Positions 26,241 to 35,857 of a DNA stretch of 64,000 nt are shown piece by piece. The DNA comes from Arachnia propionica (lineage in GTDB: Bacteria; Actinomycetota; Actinomycetes; Propionibacteriales; Propionibacteriaceae), in contig NZ_RQYT01000015.1 in the NCBI RefSeq assembly GCF_003932785.1, positions 1 to 64,000 of the forward strand, read 5' to 3'. Under the pieces are notes generated by a model. The model saw only the letters and a list, made by a program, of their open reading frames with translations, ran no database searches and was not told the DNA's origin. The stretch's first letter is position 1, and each line of letters begins with the position of its first letter. The translations under genes and the position numbers were made by a program.

Positions 26241-26867
26241 ATGACCACCACCACCAGCCACCCCCACGTGGCCACCGGAAGTCCTTGGAACTGGCGCTCC
26301 ATCGACATCGTGACCCTCGCCATCCTCGGTGTCGCCCTCGGCGTCGCCTTCTGGGGCTGGGACACCTTCCTCTACCTGCCGATCGAGGCTGCGCTGAGCG
26401 CCTACCCGCCCGCGGCCAGTCTCACGCTCGGTGTGTGGCTGCTGCCCGCCATCATCGGCGGACTCGTGGTTCGGCGGCCAGGGGCGGCCCTGTTCTGCGA
26501 GCTCGTCGCCGCCGTCGTCGAGGCGCTCCTCGGCAACGAGTGGGGACTCAACGTGCTCGTCTCCGGTTTCCTGCAGGGGCTGGGGGTCGAGATCGCCATG
26601 GCGATCCTGCTGTGGCGCAACTGGCGGCTCGTCATGGCTGTCCTGGGAGGCCTGCTGGCCGCCGTCCTCGAACTCGTGCTGTGGGAGTGGTGGGTCTACC
26701 AGAAGGAGTTCAGCTGGTCCCAGCGTTTCGTCGCGCTCGGCTGCGCCCTCCTCTCCGGCGCCCTGGTTGCCGGGATCGGCGGCTGGGCGTTGGTGAAGGC
26801 CTTGGCACGAACCGGGGCCCTGGATGCGTTCCCACCCGGACGGGAACGGCTCGCCGAGTCCGCATGA
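26241..26867 (+). CDS. ykoE: YkoE-type thiamine-precursor ECF transporter S component
   Basis: 208-residue integral membrane protein with about six segments. It begins the core with WNWRSIDIVTLAILGVALGV and has WGWDTFLYLP and EALLGNEWGLNVLVSGFLQG, typical of YkoE, the substrate-binding component of the ECF importer for the thiamine precursor hydroxymethylpyrimidine. A TPP riboswitch controls it, and the ATPase/EcfT partner is fused in the next gene. ATG 26241 has AGGAG 6 nt upstream. The stop overlaps the next ATG by 4 nt. Confidence 0.88.
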   Translation: MTTTTSHPHVATGSPWNWRSIDIVTLAILGVALGVAFWGWDTFLYLPIEAALSAYPPAASLTLGVWLLPAIIGGLVVRRPGAALFCELVAAVVEALLGNEWGLNVLVSGFLQGLGVEIAMAILLWRNWRLVMAVLGGLLAAVLELVLWEWWVYQKEFSWSQRFVALGCALLSGALVAGIGGWALVKALARTGALDAFPPGRERLAESA

Positions 26868-29059
26868 CGCCCACCCTCGATCCGGTCCCGCTGCGGGCCG
26901 ACAACCTCACGTGGCAGCCCCTCGGGGCACGCCACCCGGTGCTCGAGGGGCTGAACCTCGCGATCGGGGCGGGAGAGCGGGTGCTGCTCGCCGGGGTCAG
27001 CGGGGCGGGGAAGTCGACCCTGCTGCGGGCCTTCGCCGGGGTCCTTGCGGAGCACACCCCCGGCGACCTGGGCGGGGACGTCCTCGTCGATGGCACCCCG
27101 GCCCGCAGCGGACGTCCCGACGTGGGGCTGGTGCAGCAGCAGCCGCACGACTCGGTGGTGGCGGAGACCGTGGGACGCGACGTCGCCTTCGGCCCGGAGA
27201 ACCTGGGACTCGAACCGGACTCGATCCGGCAACGGGTCAGCGAATCCCTCGCGCTCGTGGGTTTCCCCCACGGGGAGCGGCACAGCACCGCCGCACTGTC
27301 CGGTGGACAGGCCCAGCGGTTGGCGCTCGCCGGCGTGTTGGCCCTGCGCCCCGGGGTCCTCCTCCTCGATGAGCCGGCGGCCATGCTCGACGCCGACGCG
27401 GGGCGGCAGATCCGCGAGGCGGTCCGGCAGGTCGTGGGGCTGACCGGTGCCACCCTCGTCGTCGCTGACCACGACATCGCCGGCTGGGTCGGGATCGTGG
27501 AGCGGATCGTGGTCCTCGACGAAGGGCGGGTCAGGTTCGACGGCTCCCTGACGGAGGTCGTCGGCAACCATGCGGCGGAGCTGCTGGAGCTGGGGCTGTG
27601 GGTGCCCGGGGCGCCGGACCCGGAACCCCACCTCGTTGCCCTGCCCGATTCCACCCCGTTGCGGCTCGCCGCCCACGATCTGCGGGTGGCCAGACGTCCC
27701 GCCCTCAGCTTCCGGACCACTGAGCGGCCCGGCCACCTGGTCCTGGACGGTCAGGGAATCACCCTCAATGCCGGCGAGTTCGTGGCGCTGCGCGGCGACA
27801 GCGGTTCCGGCAAGACCACCCTCATCCAGACGTTGCTCGGCCTGCTCACCCCGGAATCGGGGCGGGTGAGCGTCGAGGGCCTCCCCGAGGGCCCCGCCGA
27901 GTGGAGTTCCATGGAGCTGGCCTCCCGAATGGCCTGGGTGCCGCAGTTCCCGGAGGCCCTCGCGGTGGGGGAGACGGTGCTGGGCTCCTTGGTGGCGACA
28001 GCCGGTGTCCTCGGACGCGACACCGAGGAGACGGAGGCCCTGGGCAAGGGACTCCTCGAGGCCCTCGGGCTGGGCGACAAGGCCCGACGTCATCCGCTCA
28101 GCCTGTCCGGCGGGGAACAGCGACGGCTCGCCGTGGCCAGCGCGGTGCTCCACGCCCCCTCCCTCATCCTCGTCGACGAACCCACAGTCGGGCTGGATCG
28201 TCATGCCTGGTCGGCCGTGACGGGGCTGCTCCTCTCGGCCGTCGCCTCCGGTGCGGGGGTCCTCGCGGCCACCCACGACGAGGCGTTGACCCGCCGGGCC
28301 GACCGTGAGGTCCGGCTGACCGCGCAGCCGCAATCCCCACCGACCGCGCCGCCCAAGCCGAGGCCGGGTGCGGCCCGCCGTGCCGGGCCGTTGTCGCTGC
28401 TCGCGAGCGTGGTCCTCATCACGGTGCTCGGCCTGACCGGCTCAGGGATCGCCCCGCTCGCGGCGGGCTGGGCGGCCATGTTCCTCATCGGCGGGGCCCT
28501 CGTGGGGTTCCGGTTCCACCTGCTGCGCCTGCTGCCCGCCGTCATCGCGGTGCTGTCCGTGGCGTGGTCGAACTGGATCCTCGCGTCACCACCGAGCATC
28601 CTCCCCGCCGTCGAGGCGGCTCTCCGCATCGGCCTCGTCGTCATCCCCGGCGTGGTGGCGGCGAGTCTCATCGACCCGACGGCCCTGGGCGATCACCTCG
28701 GACGGCGGCTACGACTTCCCGCCCGCCCCGTGCTCGCCCTCACCGCTGCCCTGAGACGTCTCGACGAGTTCGCCGCCGTCTGGCAGGAACTGGAACAGGC
28801 CCGCCGGGTCCGCGGCCTCGGACCCCGTCGGGGGCTCGTCAGCCGGGGCAGGCACTGGGCCCGCCTGTGCTTCGCCCTGCTGGTGGAGTCGCTGCGGCGG
28901 GCCGGGCGACTCGCCATCGCCATGGACGCGCGAGGCTACTCGGCACCCGGGCCCCGCACCTGGCTGGGTGAGGCCCCGTGGACACGGACCGACACCCTCA
29001 TCGTGCTGTGCGGCCTGGTGATCGGGGCCGTCCCGCACCTGGTCAACGCCCTCATCTGA
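26864..29059 (+). CDS. ECF importer: two ATPase domains fused to an EcfT-like membrane domain (YkoD-YkoC fusion)
   Basis: 731 residues combining three subunits. ATPase 1 (residues about 8-245) has Walker A GVSGAGKSTLL, signature LSGGQAQRLALAG and Walker B VLLLDEPAAMLD. ATPase 2 (about 260-485) has GDSGSGKTTLI, LSGGEQRRLAVAS and LILVDEPTVGLD. From about 505 to the end is an EcfT-type membrane domain with the two coupling motifs containing R-G (RRVRGLG and MDARGYS). In Bacillus these are separate YkoD and YkoC. Together with YkoE, the S component one codon upstream, it should import a thiamine precursor at the expense of ATP. ATGA overlap with ykoE indicates coupled translation. Confidence 0.88.
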   Translation: MTPTLDPVPLRADNLTWQPLGARHPVLEGLNLAIGAGERVLLAGVSGAGKSTLLRAFAGVLAEHTPGDLGGDVLVDGTPARSGRPDVGLVQQQPHDSVVAETVGRDVAFGPENLGLEPDSIRQRVSESLALVGFPHGERHSTAALSGGQAQRLALAGVLALRPGVLLLDEPAAMLDADAGRQIREAVRQVVGLTGATLVVADHDIAGWVGIVERIVVLDEGRVRFDGSLTEVVGNHAAELLELGLWVPGAPDPEPHLVALPDSTPLRLAAHDLRVARRPALSFRTTERPGHLVLDGQGITLNAGEFVALRGDSGSGKTTLIQTLLGLLTPESGRVSVEGLPEGPAEWSSMELASRMAWVPQFPEALAVGETVLGSLVATAGVLGRDTEETEALGKGLLEALGLGDKARRHPLSLSGGEQRRLAVASAVLHAPSLILVDEPTVGLDRHAWSAVTGLLLSAVASGAGVLAATHDEALTRRADREVRLTAQPQSPPTAPPKPRPGAARRAGPLSLLASVVLITVLGLTGSGIAPLAAGWAAMFLIGGALVGFRFHLLRLLPAVIAVLSVAWSNWILASPPSILPAVEAALRIGLVVIPGVVAASLIDPTALGDHLGRRLRLPARPVLALTAALRRLDEFAAVWQELEQARRVRGLGPRRGLVSRGRHWARLCFALLVESLRRAGRLAIAMDARGYSAPGPRTWLGEAPWTRTDTLIVLCGLVIGAVPHLVNALI

Positions 29060-29077
29060 GGGCGACCCCTCGGCGAT

Positions 29078-31669
29078 TCAGCGGGAGGCCGTCAGGCACT
29101 GGCTCAGGGCCCGTTGGATGATCCTGACGGTGACATCCGTGAGATCCCTCCCCTCGGCCCGGGCCGCCCTTGTCAGGGCGAGGACCTCCTGGTCCACGGC
29201 GGCCCGATCCCCCTGGCTGGCCCGCAGCAGGATCCTCCGCGCCGCCAGCGCCTCACTCGTCGGGGAGGCCAGTGCCCCCTGCCCCAGCGCCCACTCCGCC
29301 CCATCGAGGTCACCCCGGGCGAGGCAGCGTTCCGACAGCACCACCGCGGCGTCGACGATCGTGGCCACCATGTCGCACCGCAGGGGCTCCGCCCACAGCC
29401 ACTGGAACTCGAAACCGCCCAACGGGGCCCCACGCACCAGGGCCAGGGCCTCGGTGAGGGAGGCCTCCGTGGCCCGGTTCACCCCACCGGCGACGAGGGC
29501 CTGGAACTGCTCCCAGTCACTGGAGACGCTCGACGCGAGCTGCACCCTTCCTGAGTAGGCGTCGGGCAGGTGCTCCCCGGCCGCGGAACGACCGAGCCAG
29601 CCGCGGAGCCGGGACACGACGGAACGTCTGGTGCCCTCCGCGATCATGAGCCCCTCCCGCATCTGGGTCGGCGTCGATCCAGGATGGGTGAGCAGCCAGG
29701 CACAGGCCTCGAGGCACCGACCGACACTGCGCTGGGGGGTTTCGCCGTCGCAGGCGACCAGTTGGGCCTCCCCCAGAAGGAGCAGGGTTGGGGAAGACGG
29801 TGTCGGGGGCATCCTCAGCTCCTCCGAGACAGGGCTGCTGCGCAGCTGGGTGATGGGTTCCTCCCGCCACCACGGGGCAGGCTCGGATCCTGCATCCCCG
29901 GTGGTCGAGAACAGGGCGACGAGGGCACGACGTGCGGGCGCCCGCAACAGCTGGGGACTCAGCTCGACGCCGTCGTCGAGGCGGGCCCGTTCCGCGGAGA
30001 GCAGGGTCAGGAGGCGCCCCGTGACGGCATCCGTCCCAACCGGTGCGACCACGGAGACCCCCGCGCAGCCGCGGGCCAGCAGTGAGGAGACCCTGGCGTG
30101 CTCCGCCGGGGTCAACGACCTGCAGAACAGGTAGACGGTCGGGGCGAAACCCGGGGCACGATCCGGATCCCTGCGGGCCTGCGTGACAGGCTCGCCCGCG
30201 AGGGCAGTCAACCGACGTTGCACCAGGTCCTCGAGATGCACCAGCGCGACGTCGATGTCGGGAAGTGCCGTCAGCCGCGGGTCATCGACCGCAGGTGCCC
30301 AGGACTCCCTGGCCGCCACCAGGACGATCTCCGTCTCCCGGGACCAGCCCGCGCACAGCAGACTGGTGAGGAGGGCCGCCGTCATCCCTGACACCTCCTC
30401 CTCACCCCCCGCCAACCACAGGGCACCGGGCTCGAGTTCCAACCAGACCTCCGCCAGGTCCCCCCGCCACCCCAAGAGCACGTGGGTGGGGCTGAGCGCC
30501 TGCTCCGGGGGTGAGGCGCCCTGCCCCAGCAGACCGAGCGCTGCCCAGTGGCGTGACAGTTCCTCGGGCGGGGTGGGGATGCGCCGCCCGACCGTGCGCT
30601 GCGTCAGCCCGAGGCGGCGACGCCCGATGAGGGCCGTGGCGACCCCGGCGGCCAGGAGTGCGCCCACCGGGCCGAGGACCTCCACCGCGGCCGAGGGTGC
30701 GGCCTCGGGGGTCTCCGCAGGGGCGGACCGGATGGCATCCGGGGCCTCAGGCTCCCGGTGTGCGGGAGGTGCCTGTGGGGGTGACGGTGAAGGGGGCGGG
30801 ACCTCGGGGGGTTCGGGGGCCGCCCCCTCGGGCGGGGTGGGGGCAGGCTGGTCGGGGGCCTGCGGCGCGCCCTCGCCGGGCAGCGTGAGGCGCCAACCGA
30901 TGTCGATCTCGTCCGGGTTGTCGACGAGGTCCCGATTCGCCTCGTGGAGCTCCGGCCAGCGGGCCGGGTCACCGAGATGCTCCTCGGCGAGGTCCCACAG
31001 GGTGTCGCCCTCCTCGACGGTGATGCTGGCCGGCAGCAGGAGGATCTCTCCCGCCACGAGTTCGGCGTGCGGATCGAGCCCAGGGTTCGCAGCCACGATC
31101 TCGCGCCAGCGTTCGCCGCCGCCCAGTTCCCTGGCCGCGATGTCCCACAGCTCGTCCCCGGGCCGCACCTCGTACTGGTTCCACCGCGCGGCCAGGGCGG
31201 AGCGGTCGTCCGGGACCGATGGCTCCGGGAGCCGGTGGGGGGTCGTTCCCTCCGGCACGGGACCGGGAACCGCGGACACGATCGGGACGACGGGCGGTGC
31301 CGCGTGGGCGGTCATCACCGGGGCCAGCGCGGCGGCCACCAGGAAGGACACCATCGGCGTGAGCCACGAGGTGCCGGGCAGCCGCAGGCGGATCCGGTCG
31401 CGGGAGAGCTGCGCGGCGAGCTCCGCGACGACACTCCACGCGAGCACCGACCACGCCCCCCAGGCGACGAGGGTCAGCAGCGCCAGGGTGAGTGTCCCGT
31501 CGTCCGGCCGGAACCAGCCCCCGGAGAGCACGGACCACGACAGCCCTGCTGTGCTCCCCCAGTGGAGCAGGAGCCAGGGGACCCCCACGAGGATCACGGC
31601 CAGCAGCGTCGCCGCGGCGAGCGCCACCGTCAGGCGTTTCAACGCAGTTCCCTCCCCCCGTGAGGTCAC
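29078..31669 (-). CDS. LysM-transmembrane-BTAD protein of the Tad operon
   Basis: 863 residues with an unusual layout. Three membrane segments lie in the first 110 residues, then a Pro-rich stretch, two LysM domains (YEVRPGDELWDIAARELGG and ITVEEGDTLWDLAEEHLGD, residues about 165-270), another Pro-rich linker, a fourth membrane segment (LGPVGALLAAGVATALIG), and about 500 cytosolic residues ending in a winged-helix plus bacterial transcriptional activator domain (BTAD) as in SARP regulators. Topology puts LysM outside and BTAD inside. The start is uncertain: GTG 31669 overlaps the preceding stop (GTGA), while TTG 31642 has a better ribosome site (GGGGGAGGGA). It is the last gene of the Tad cluster, so it may link wall sensing with pilus control. 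Confidence 0.78.
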   Translation of the reverse strand: MTSRGEGTALKRLTVALAAATLLAVILVGVPWLLLHWGSTAGLSWSVLSGGWFRPDDGTLTLALLTLVAWGAWSVLAWSVVAELAAQLSRDRIRLRLPGTSWLTPMVSFLVAAALAPVMTAHAAPPVVPIVSAVPGPVPEGTTPHRLPEPSVPDDRSALAARWNQYEVRPGDELWDIAARELGGGERWREIVAANPGLDPHAELVAGEILLLPASITVEEGDTLWDLAEEHLGDPARWPELHEANRDLVDNPDEIDIGWRLTLPGEGAPQAPDQPAPTPPEGAAPEPPEVPPPSPSPPQAPPAHREPEAPDAIRSAPAETPEAAPSAAVEVLGPVGALLAAGVATALIGRRRLGLTQRTVGRRIPTPPEELSRHWAALGLLGQGASPPEQALSPTHVLLGWRGDLAEVWLELEPGALWLAGGEEEVSGMTAALLTSLLCAGWSRETEIVLVAARESWAPAVDDPRLTALPDIDVALVHLEDLVQRRLTALAGEPVTQARRDPDRAPGFAPTVYLFCRSLTPAEHARVSSLLARGCAGVSVVAPVGTDAVTGRLLTLLSAERARLDDGVELSPQLLRAPARRALVALFSTTGDAGSEPAPWWREEPITQLRSSPVSEELRMPPTPSSPTLLLLGEAQLVACDGETPQRSVGRCLEACAWLLTHPGSTPTQMREGLMIAEGTRRSVVSRLRGWLGRSAAGEHLPDAYSGRVQLASSVSSDWEQFQALVAGGVNRATEASLTEALALVRGAPLGGFEFQWLWAEPLRCDMVATIVDAAVVLSERCLARGDLDGAEWALGQGALASPTSEALAARRILLRASQGDRAAVDQEVLALTRAARAEGRDLTDVTVRIIQRALSQCLTASR

Positions 31670-31845
31670 TTGGGCAGGTTCGCCTGCACGAAGGCGGTGA
31701 TGGCGGTGACCACAAGGGTGGCGATGACAACCGCCCCGGCCAACAGGATCGCGTTCTCGGTGGACTGCGACAGCCCACGCTCGTCACGTCGAGGACGCGG
31801 GAACCACGCGTACACCTGCCGGAGGATCAGGTCGATGGGGATCAT
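31666..31845 (-). CDS. Flp pilin-like small protein
   Basis: 59 residues. After a short basic start it has DERGLSQSTENAILLAGAVV followed by a long hydrophobic helix, matching the Flp/class-III-type prepilin with a Glu five residues after a Gly, the usual processing site. ATG 31845 has AAAGGAAG upstream. It sits between the Tad C protein and the LysM-BTAD gene and is probably the major or minor pilin assembled by the Tad machine. The prepilin peptidase is not in the window. Confidence 0.75.
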   Translation of the reverse strand: MIPIDLILRQVYAWFPRPRRDERGLSQSTENAILLAGAVVIATLVVTAITAFVQANLPK

Positions 31846-31927
31846 GGTGCTTCCTTTCACTGTCATCATGGGCAACCGGTTGCCACGTCGTTCTCTTTCC
31901 ACAGCTCTCTTTGCACAGGTCCTGTCC

Positions 31928-32815
31928 TCACCGCCCCACGAGGGCGAGCAGGGGAGGGGCGATGAAGGCCAGACCCAGCGCCAGGGCGGGCAGGGTCATC
32001 CAGATCGTCAACGCCTCCGTGTCCCGCTGCGCCTCGGTCTGCAACCGCGCGTTGTGGCCCTCCCGGAGTTCCGAAACCCGCGCCAACAACGTCTCGGCGA
32101 GGGCCGCCCCCTGCTCCTCCAACCTCATGATGTCGGCGAAGTCCCCCAGCTCTGGAAGGTCCCACTCCTCCGCGATGCCCTCCAGCTCCCGCCACGGCGA
32201 CGACTGCTCCAGACGCGCCCGCTCCAGCCCTCGGGCGATGCGGCGGAACAGTGGGGCGGAGGCCAGATCCGCCGCGTTGGCCGCGGCCTGGGAAGCGGAG
32301 GCGTTGGCCAGCCGCTCGAGGACGACCAGGTCGAAGAAGGTGTACAGGGACTCCGCCGTGGCACGGTCCGTCTCCCGAGCCCCGCGGCCCAGCCGGAGAT
32401 CAGCCGTGAAGTAGCCCGCCACCGCCAGCACCGGGGCGAGCACCATGGGTGCCGGGTGGGGCGACATCCCGAGAGCCGCCTGGACCGCCACCCAGACCAC
32501 GGGCAGCACCAGACCGGTCACGGCGAGGACGAGCTTCTCCGTGAAGAAGTCCTCCACACTCCTGCCGCAGCGCAGCAACAGCCGTTCCTGGGCCGAGGTC
32601 AGGGGCAGTCGCAGCACCCGCCGGAACCAGCCGCCGGCCGCCTCCAGGCCACGAGGTGGTGGGGAGGCATCGGCGGGGGAGCGGGCCGAGGACTCGGAGA
32701 GCCCCGCCAACGCCCGGTGGAGCGCGACGGGGCGCCGCATGGCCCCCAGCGCTGCGAGGAACACACCACCGGCGATCATCATCCCGATCAGGATCGCCCA
32801 GGCCAGCGTCGTCAC
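31928..32815 (-). CDS. tadC: TadC-like type II secretion F-domain membrane protein
   Basis: 295 residues with an N-terminal membrane segment, a central T2SSF domain (LYTFFDLVVLERLANASASQ region) and two closing membrane segments (LTIWMTLPALALGLAFIAPP). It forms the inner-membrane platform of the Tad pilus with TadB. The GTG start overlaps the TadB stop by 4 nt. About 80 nt separate it from the Flp gene. Confidence 0.82.
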   Translation of the reverse strand: MTTLAWAILIGMMIAGGVFLAALGAMRRPVALHRALAGLSESSARSPADASPPPRGLEAAGGWFRRVLRLPLTSAQERLLLRCGRSVEDFFTEKLVLAVTGLVLPVVWVAVQAALGMSPHPAPMVLAPVLAVAGYFTADLRLGRGARETDRATAESLYTFFDLVVLERLANASASQAAANAADLASAPLFRRIARGLERARLEQSSPWRELEGIAEEWDLPELGDFADIMRLEEQGAALAETLLARVSELREGHNARLQTEAQRDTEALTIWMTLPALALGLAFIAPPLLALVGR

Positions 32816-33663
32816 GTCGCACCTCCGAGGAAACGCATCCCCCGGCGGGGCCGCATCCGATGCCGCAGGATCAGGAGCGAACCCACGTAGAGGACGGTGA
32901 TCCCGAGGGCGAGCGCCTGACCGAGCGGGGTACTGAACGGGGCGAAGTAGCCGGGGGACAGGATCACCATCGCGCCCAGGATCACCAGCGTGATCGCCAC
33001 GACCTGGCGCACGACGGCCAACGGCTTGGCCCGTTCCGTCGCGAGCAGCCGGGCGTCGCGGAGCCGCTGCCTCGTGTTGTCGGTCAGCGCGTCCAACAGG
33101 GCCCGGGAACCGGTGCCGCCGCGATCCGAGGCCATGGCCAGGGCCGTGAGCGGGCCGTCGGCCTCGGCGGAGTCGATGTCGTCGGCCATCGCGAGCAGGG
33201 CATCCCGGGTGGTCCAGCCGAGATCGATGCGCTGCACCAGCCGATCCAGTGGCACCAGGAGCCGCTCCGGCGCCTGACGCGCTGTGCTGAGGATGGCGTC
33301 ACGCACCGACTTGCCGGTTCCGATGGAGGGACCGAGGAGCCGTAGCCAGCGGTCGAGAGCCGTCAGGTCGTCCACCTCGTCGTTGGGTGGGGCCGTCAGG
33401 GCGAACGGTATCCCGACTGCGACGGCCGGAATGGCCAGGGCCAGGATGGGCCACCCCGTGAGGATCGCCGCCGCCACCCCCGCGACGAGGACGGCGAGGA
33501 TCCAGACCCGCCAGGCGCGGCCCAGCCGCGACCACAGTCTCGCCATCCCCCCTCGGGATCGTCGGGGGTGCCGGGGAGCGTCGTGGCCGCGCCACCCCAT
33601 CACCACGAGCCACACCCCGCCCGTCACCAGGATCCCGCAGCCGGCGGCCGTCAACGTTCCCAC
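32812..33663 (-). CDS. tadB: TadB-like type II secretion F-domain membrane protein
   Basis: 283 residues. An N-terminal segment (AAGCGILVTGGVWLVVMGW), an internal pair (VWILAVLVAGVAAAILTGWPILALAIP) and a T2SSF domain with LMTALAMASDRGGTGSRALL-like content (here LTALAMASDRGGTGSRALL) followed by two C-terminal segments identify TadB. It pairs with TadC. The start GTG 33663 lies 13 nt inside the TadA gene, so expression is coupled. Confidence 0.82.
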   Translation of the reverse strand: MGTLTAAGCGILVTGGVWLVVMGWRGHDAPRHPRRSRGGMARLWSRLGRAWRVWILAVLVAGVAAAILTGWPILALAIPAVAVGIPFALTAPPNDEVDDLTALDRWLRLLGPSIGTGKSVRDAILSTARQAPERLLVPLDRLVQRIDLGWTTRDALLAMADDIDSAEADGPLTALAMASDRGGTGSRALLDALTDNTRQRLRDARLLATERAKPLAVVRQVVAITLVILGAMVILSPGYFAPFSTPLGQALALGITVLYVGSLLILRHRMRPRRGMRFLGGAT

Positions 33664-35081
33664 GACGGCCTCGCGAAACGGGAGAGCTCCTGGGCGAACC
33701 GGGCCTCCGGGGTGAAGGAGGCGGGAGGGCCACTCGTGTAGACGAGATGGGTGCTGGGGCGACCCGCCTCGACGGCCCCCGTCAGGTGACGGATCTCGCT
33801 GACGAACCGTCTGCGCAGCCCGCCGCGCCAGGTCTCGTCCTCCAACCGGACGTGGACGATGAGGTCGATGTGGTGGGCGATCTGGTGGAGGGCCTCCTCG
33901 ATGCCGAGCACACCGCCCTGCGCCACCCGTGCCGCCAATCGGTCGATGGTCGAGGCGGCCGAGTGTGAGTGCGTCGTCGAGAGGGTGCCCGCACCCGAGA
34001 CCATGGCCTCCATCATCGCCCCGGCCTCGGCGCCGCGGACCTCCCCGACGACCAACCGGGACAGGTTCTGACGCAGTGCCTCCGGGATGAGGTCGGCGAC
34101 GCTCCAGTCCCCGACACGCCTGCCACCGACCTGCTCGCCCATTCCGGATCGTGCCTGCAGGGCCAGCATGTTCCGCCGGTTGGGCTGGAGATGGGTCAGC
34201 AACTCGAAATCCGTCTCGAGGGTCCCGAAGCGTTCATGCTCGGGGATCTCGGCGATGAGGGCCCGCAGCAGGGTCGTCTTCCCGGCTCCCTGATCCCCTG
34301 AGATGACGATGGAGCGGCGGGCAAGGACGGCGCGCGACAGCAGGTGCGCCACCTCCAGCGGCATCATGCCGCGCTGGGCGAGGTCGTGGAGGGTCACGGA
34401 GGTGAGGGTGTGTTGACGGATGATGACGCTCGGGCGATGACTCAGCCCGAAACCGATGGCATGGAGTCGGAACTGACTGCCCAGGGCCAGGGTCATCGTG
34501 GGGTGCGCGTCGTCGAAGGGGCGTGGTGGGGTGGCGGTCTCCCCGAGGAAGCGCACGATCTCGATGAGTTCCTCGTCGGAGTCGGCGACGGGAGGATGGG
34601 CCACTCGGCGACCGTCGGGGTACTGGACCACGACACTGTCCCACCCGGAGATCTCGATGTTCTCCGCCTCGGGGATGGACAGCACCGGGGTGAGGCGGCC
34701 GTAACCGAAGATCGCGTCGGCGATGGCCTCGGCGTACCGGTCCTCCAGTTCGAGCGGCCACAGCGCAGCCCCCTGGCGGCCGAGCTGCTCCACGTGCGCG
34801 CGGACCACGGCCCGCACGATGGAGCGTCCCTGGACGCGTCGGTCCTCCTCGGGCATGGGGGTGCCGTGCTGTTGCAGCCAGTCCTCCCGGGCCTCGGTGA
34901 TCTGTTCGACGGCCTGGCGTCGGAGTGCCACCACGAGTTTCCACTCCACCTCGTGGACGGTGGAGGCGGGCAGGTCCCGGCGTGGGGCCTGCTGCCAGGG
35001 CTGCGGGCCGGGGTCCCCGAGACCCGCGAGGGCCCCGGAGAGGGTGGGGAGGTCTGCGATGGGTCCTGGCACGGGGCTCAC
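33651..35081 (-). CDS. tadA: TadA-like pilus assembly ATPase
   Basis: 476-residue secretion ATPase (CpaF/TadA). Walker A is GDQGAGKTTLL, Walker B LVVGEVRGAEAGAMMEAM, and the His box TTHSHSAASTIDRLAA. The N-terminal part has the usual helical region (RAVVRAHVEQLGRQG) and FGYGRLTPVLSIPEAENIEI. The enzyme powers Flp pilus assembly from the cytosol. GTG 35081 is chosen for its GTGA overlap with the upstream gene; ATG 35093 is an alternative four codons longer. It overlaps tadB by 13 nt. Confidence 0.88.
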   Translation of the reverse strand: MSPVPGPIADLPTLSGALAGLGDPGPQPWQQAPRRDLPASTVHEVEWKLVVALRRQAVEQITEAREDWLQQHGTPMPEEDRRVQGRSIVRAVVRAHVEQLGRQGAALWPLELEDRYAEAIADAIFGYGRLTPVLSIPEAENIEISGWDSVVVQYPDGRRVAHPPVADSDEELIEIVRFLGETATPPRPFDDAHPTMTLALGSQFRLHAIGFGLSHRPSVIIRQHTLTSVTLHDLAQRGMMPLEVAHLLSRAVLARRSIVISGDQGAGKTTLLRALIAEIPEHERFGTLETDFELLTHLQPNRRNMLALQARSGMGEQVGGRRVGDWSVADLIPEALRQNLSRLVVGEVRGAEAGAMMEAMVSGAGTLSTTHSHSAASTIDRLAARVAQGGVLGIEEALHQIAHHIDLIVHVRLEDETWRGGLRRRFVSEIRHLTGAVEAGRPSTHLVYTSGPPASFTPEARFAQELSRFARPSWER

Positions 35082-35857
35082 CGCCTGCCCCATTCGGGGA
35101 TCACGTTGCAGGCCCGACGCAACGTCTGACGGAGGTCGGCGAGCCCCCGCATGAGGCGGGAGGTCTGGAAGTTCCGGGGCGCGGGTTCGCCGTCGCTCAG
35201 CACCGCCGCCTCGCGAGGACTCCACGGCACCGGCGCCACGGGGACCCGGAACTCCGCCTCCACCTCGCTCGCCAGGTAGGGTCGGCCCGGGCCGACGAGG
35301 CCGAGCAACATCCGTCTGCGTCCGGGGGTGCGCTCCACGGCCTCCCCGACGCGGGGCAGGTACAGCCGCGACGCCGCCAGGGAACGCAGCGAGCTCCGGG
35401 CGACGAACAGCACGAGGTCGGCTGCGGCCATGAGATCGGGTGGCAGACCGTCAGGCCCCACCCGTCCCGCATCGACGACGACGGCGGTCCCGGTCTCCCC
35501 GAGCCAGCGGAAGCCGTCCGCCAGGGCCGACCAGACGGGCTCGAAGGAGTGCACGGCCTCCGGACGGTTGAACCCGGGCAGGAACCGGGCCTGGGGAGCC
35601 AGGGTCGGGGCCAACGGAAGGGAGAGGGAGGCCAGTTGGGGGCCGAGCTGCGGGACCTGCCGGTGCGCGAGCGCCACCGCCGCCAGGCCCGTGTTGCCCA
35701 ACGAGCCGCCCTGGAGGTACCCAGCGGGGATGGCCTGCGCCGGATCGCGGTCACAGTCGACCAGCAGCACGGGAGTGCCCCAGGTCAGGGCGAGGCCGAG
35801 CGCCGTCGTCGTGGTGCCGGGGGCGCCGGGAGCGCCCGTGACGAGGATGATGGACAT
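35078..35857 (-). CDS. CpaE/TadZ-like ParA-family protein
   Basis: 259 residues of the MinD/ParA fold. The nucleotide loop at the start is GAPGAPGTTTTALGLAL, where the usual deviant Walker lysines are missing (G-A-P-G-T-T-T), so ATP use may be altered; this is common in pilus-associated CpaE/TadZ proteins. It should position the Tad machine. The ATG overlaps the upstream SAF gene by one nucleotide (TGATG), and its stop overlaps the tadA start. Confidence 0.8.
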   Translation of the reverse strand: MSIILVTGAPGAPGTTTTALGLALTWGTPVLLVDCDRDPAQAIPAGYLQGGSLGNTGLAAVALAHRQVPQLGPQLASLSLPLAPTLAPQARFLPGFNRPEAVHSFEPVWSALADGFRWLGETGTAVVVDAGRVGPDGLPPDLMAAADLVLFVARSSLRSLAASRLYLPRVGEAVERTPGRRRMLLGLVGPGRPYLASEVEAEFRVPVAPVPWSPREAAVLSDGEPAPRNFQTSRLMRGLADLRQTLRRACNVIPEWGRR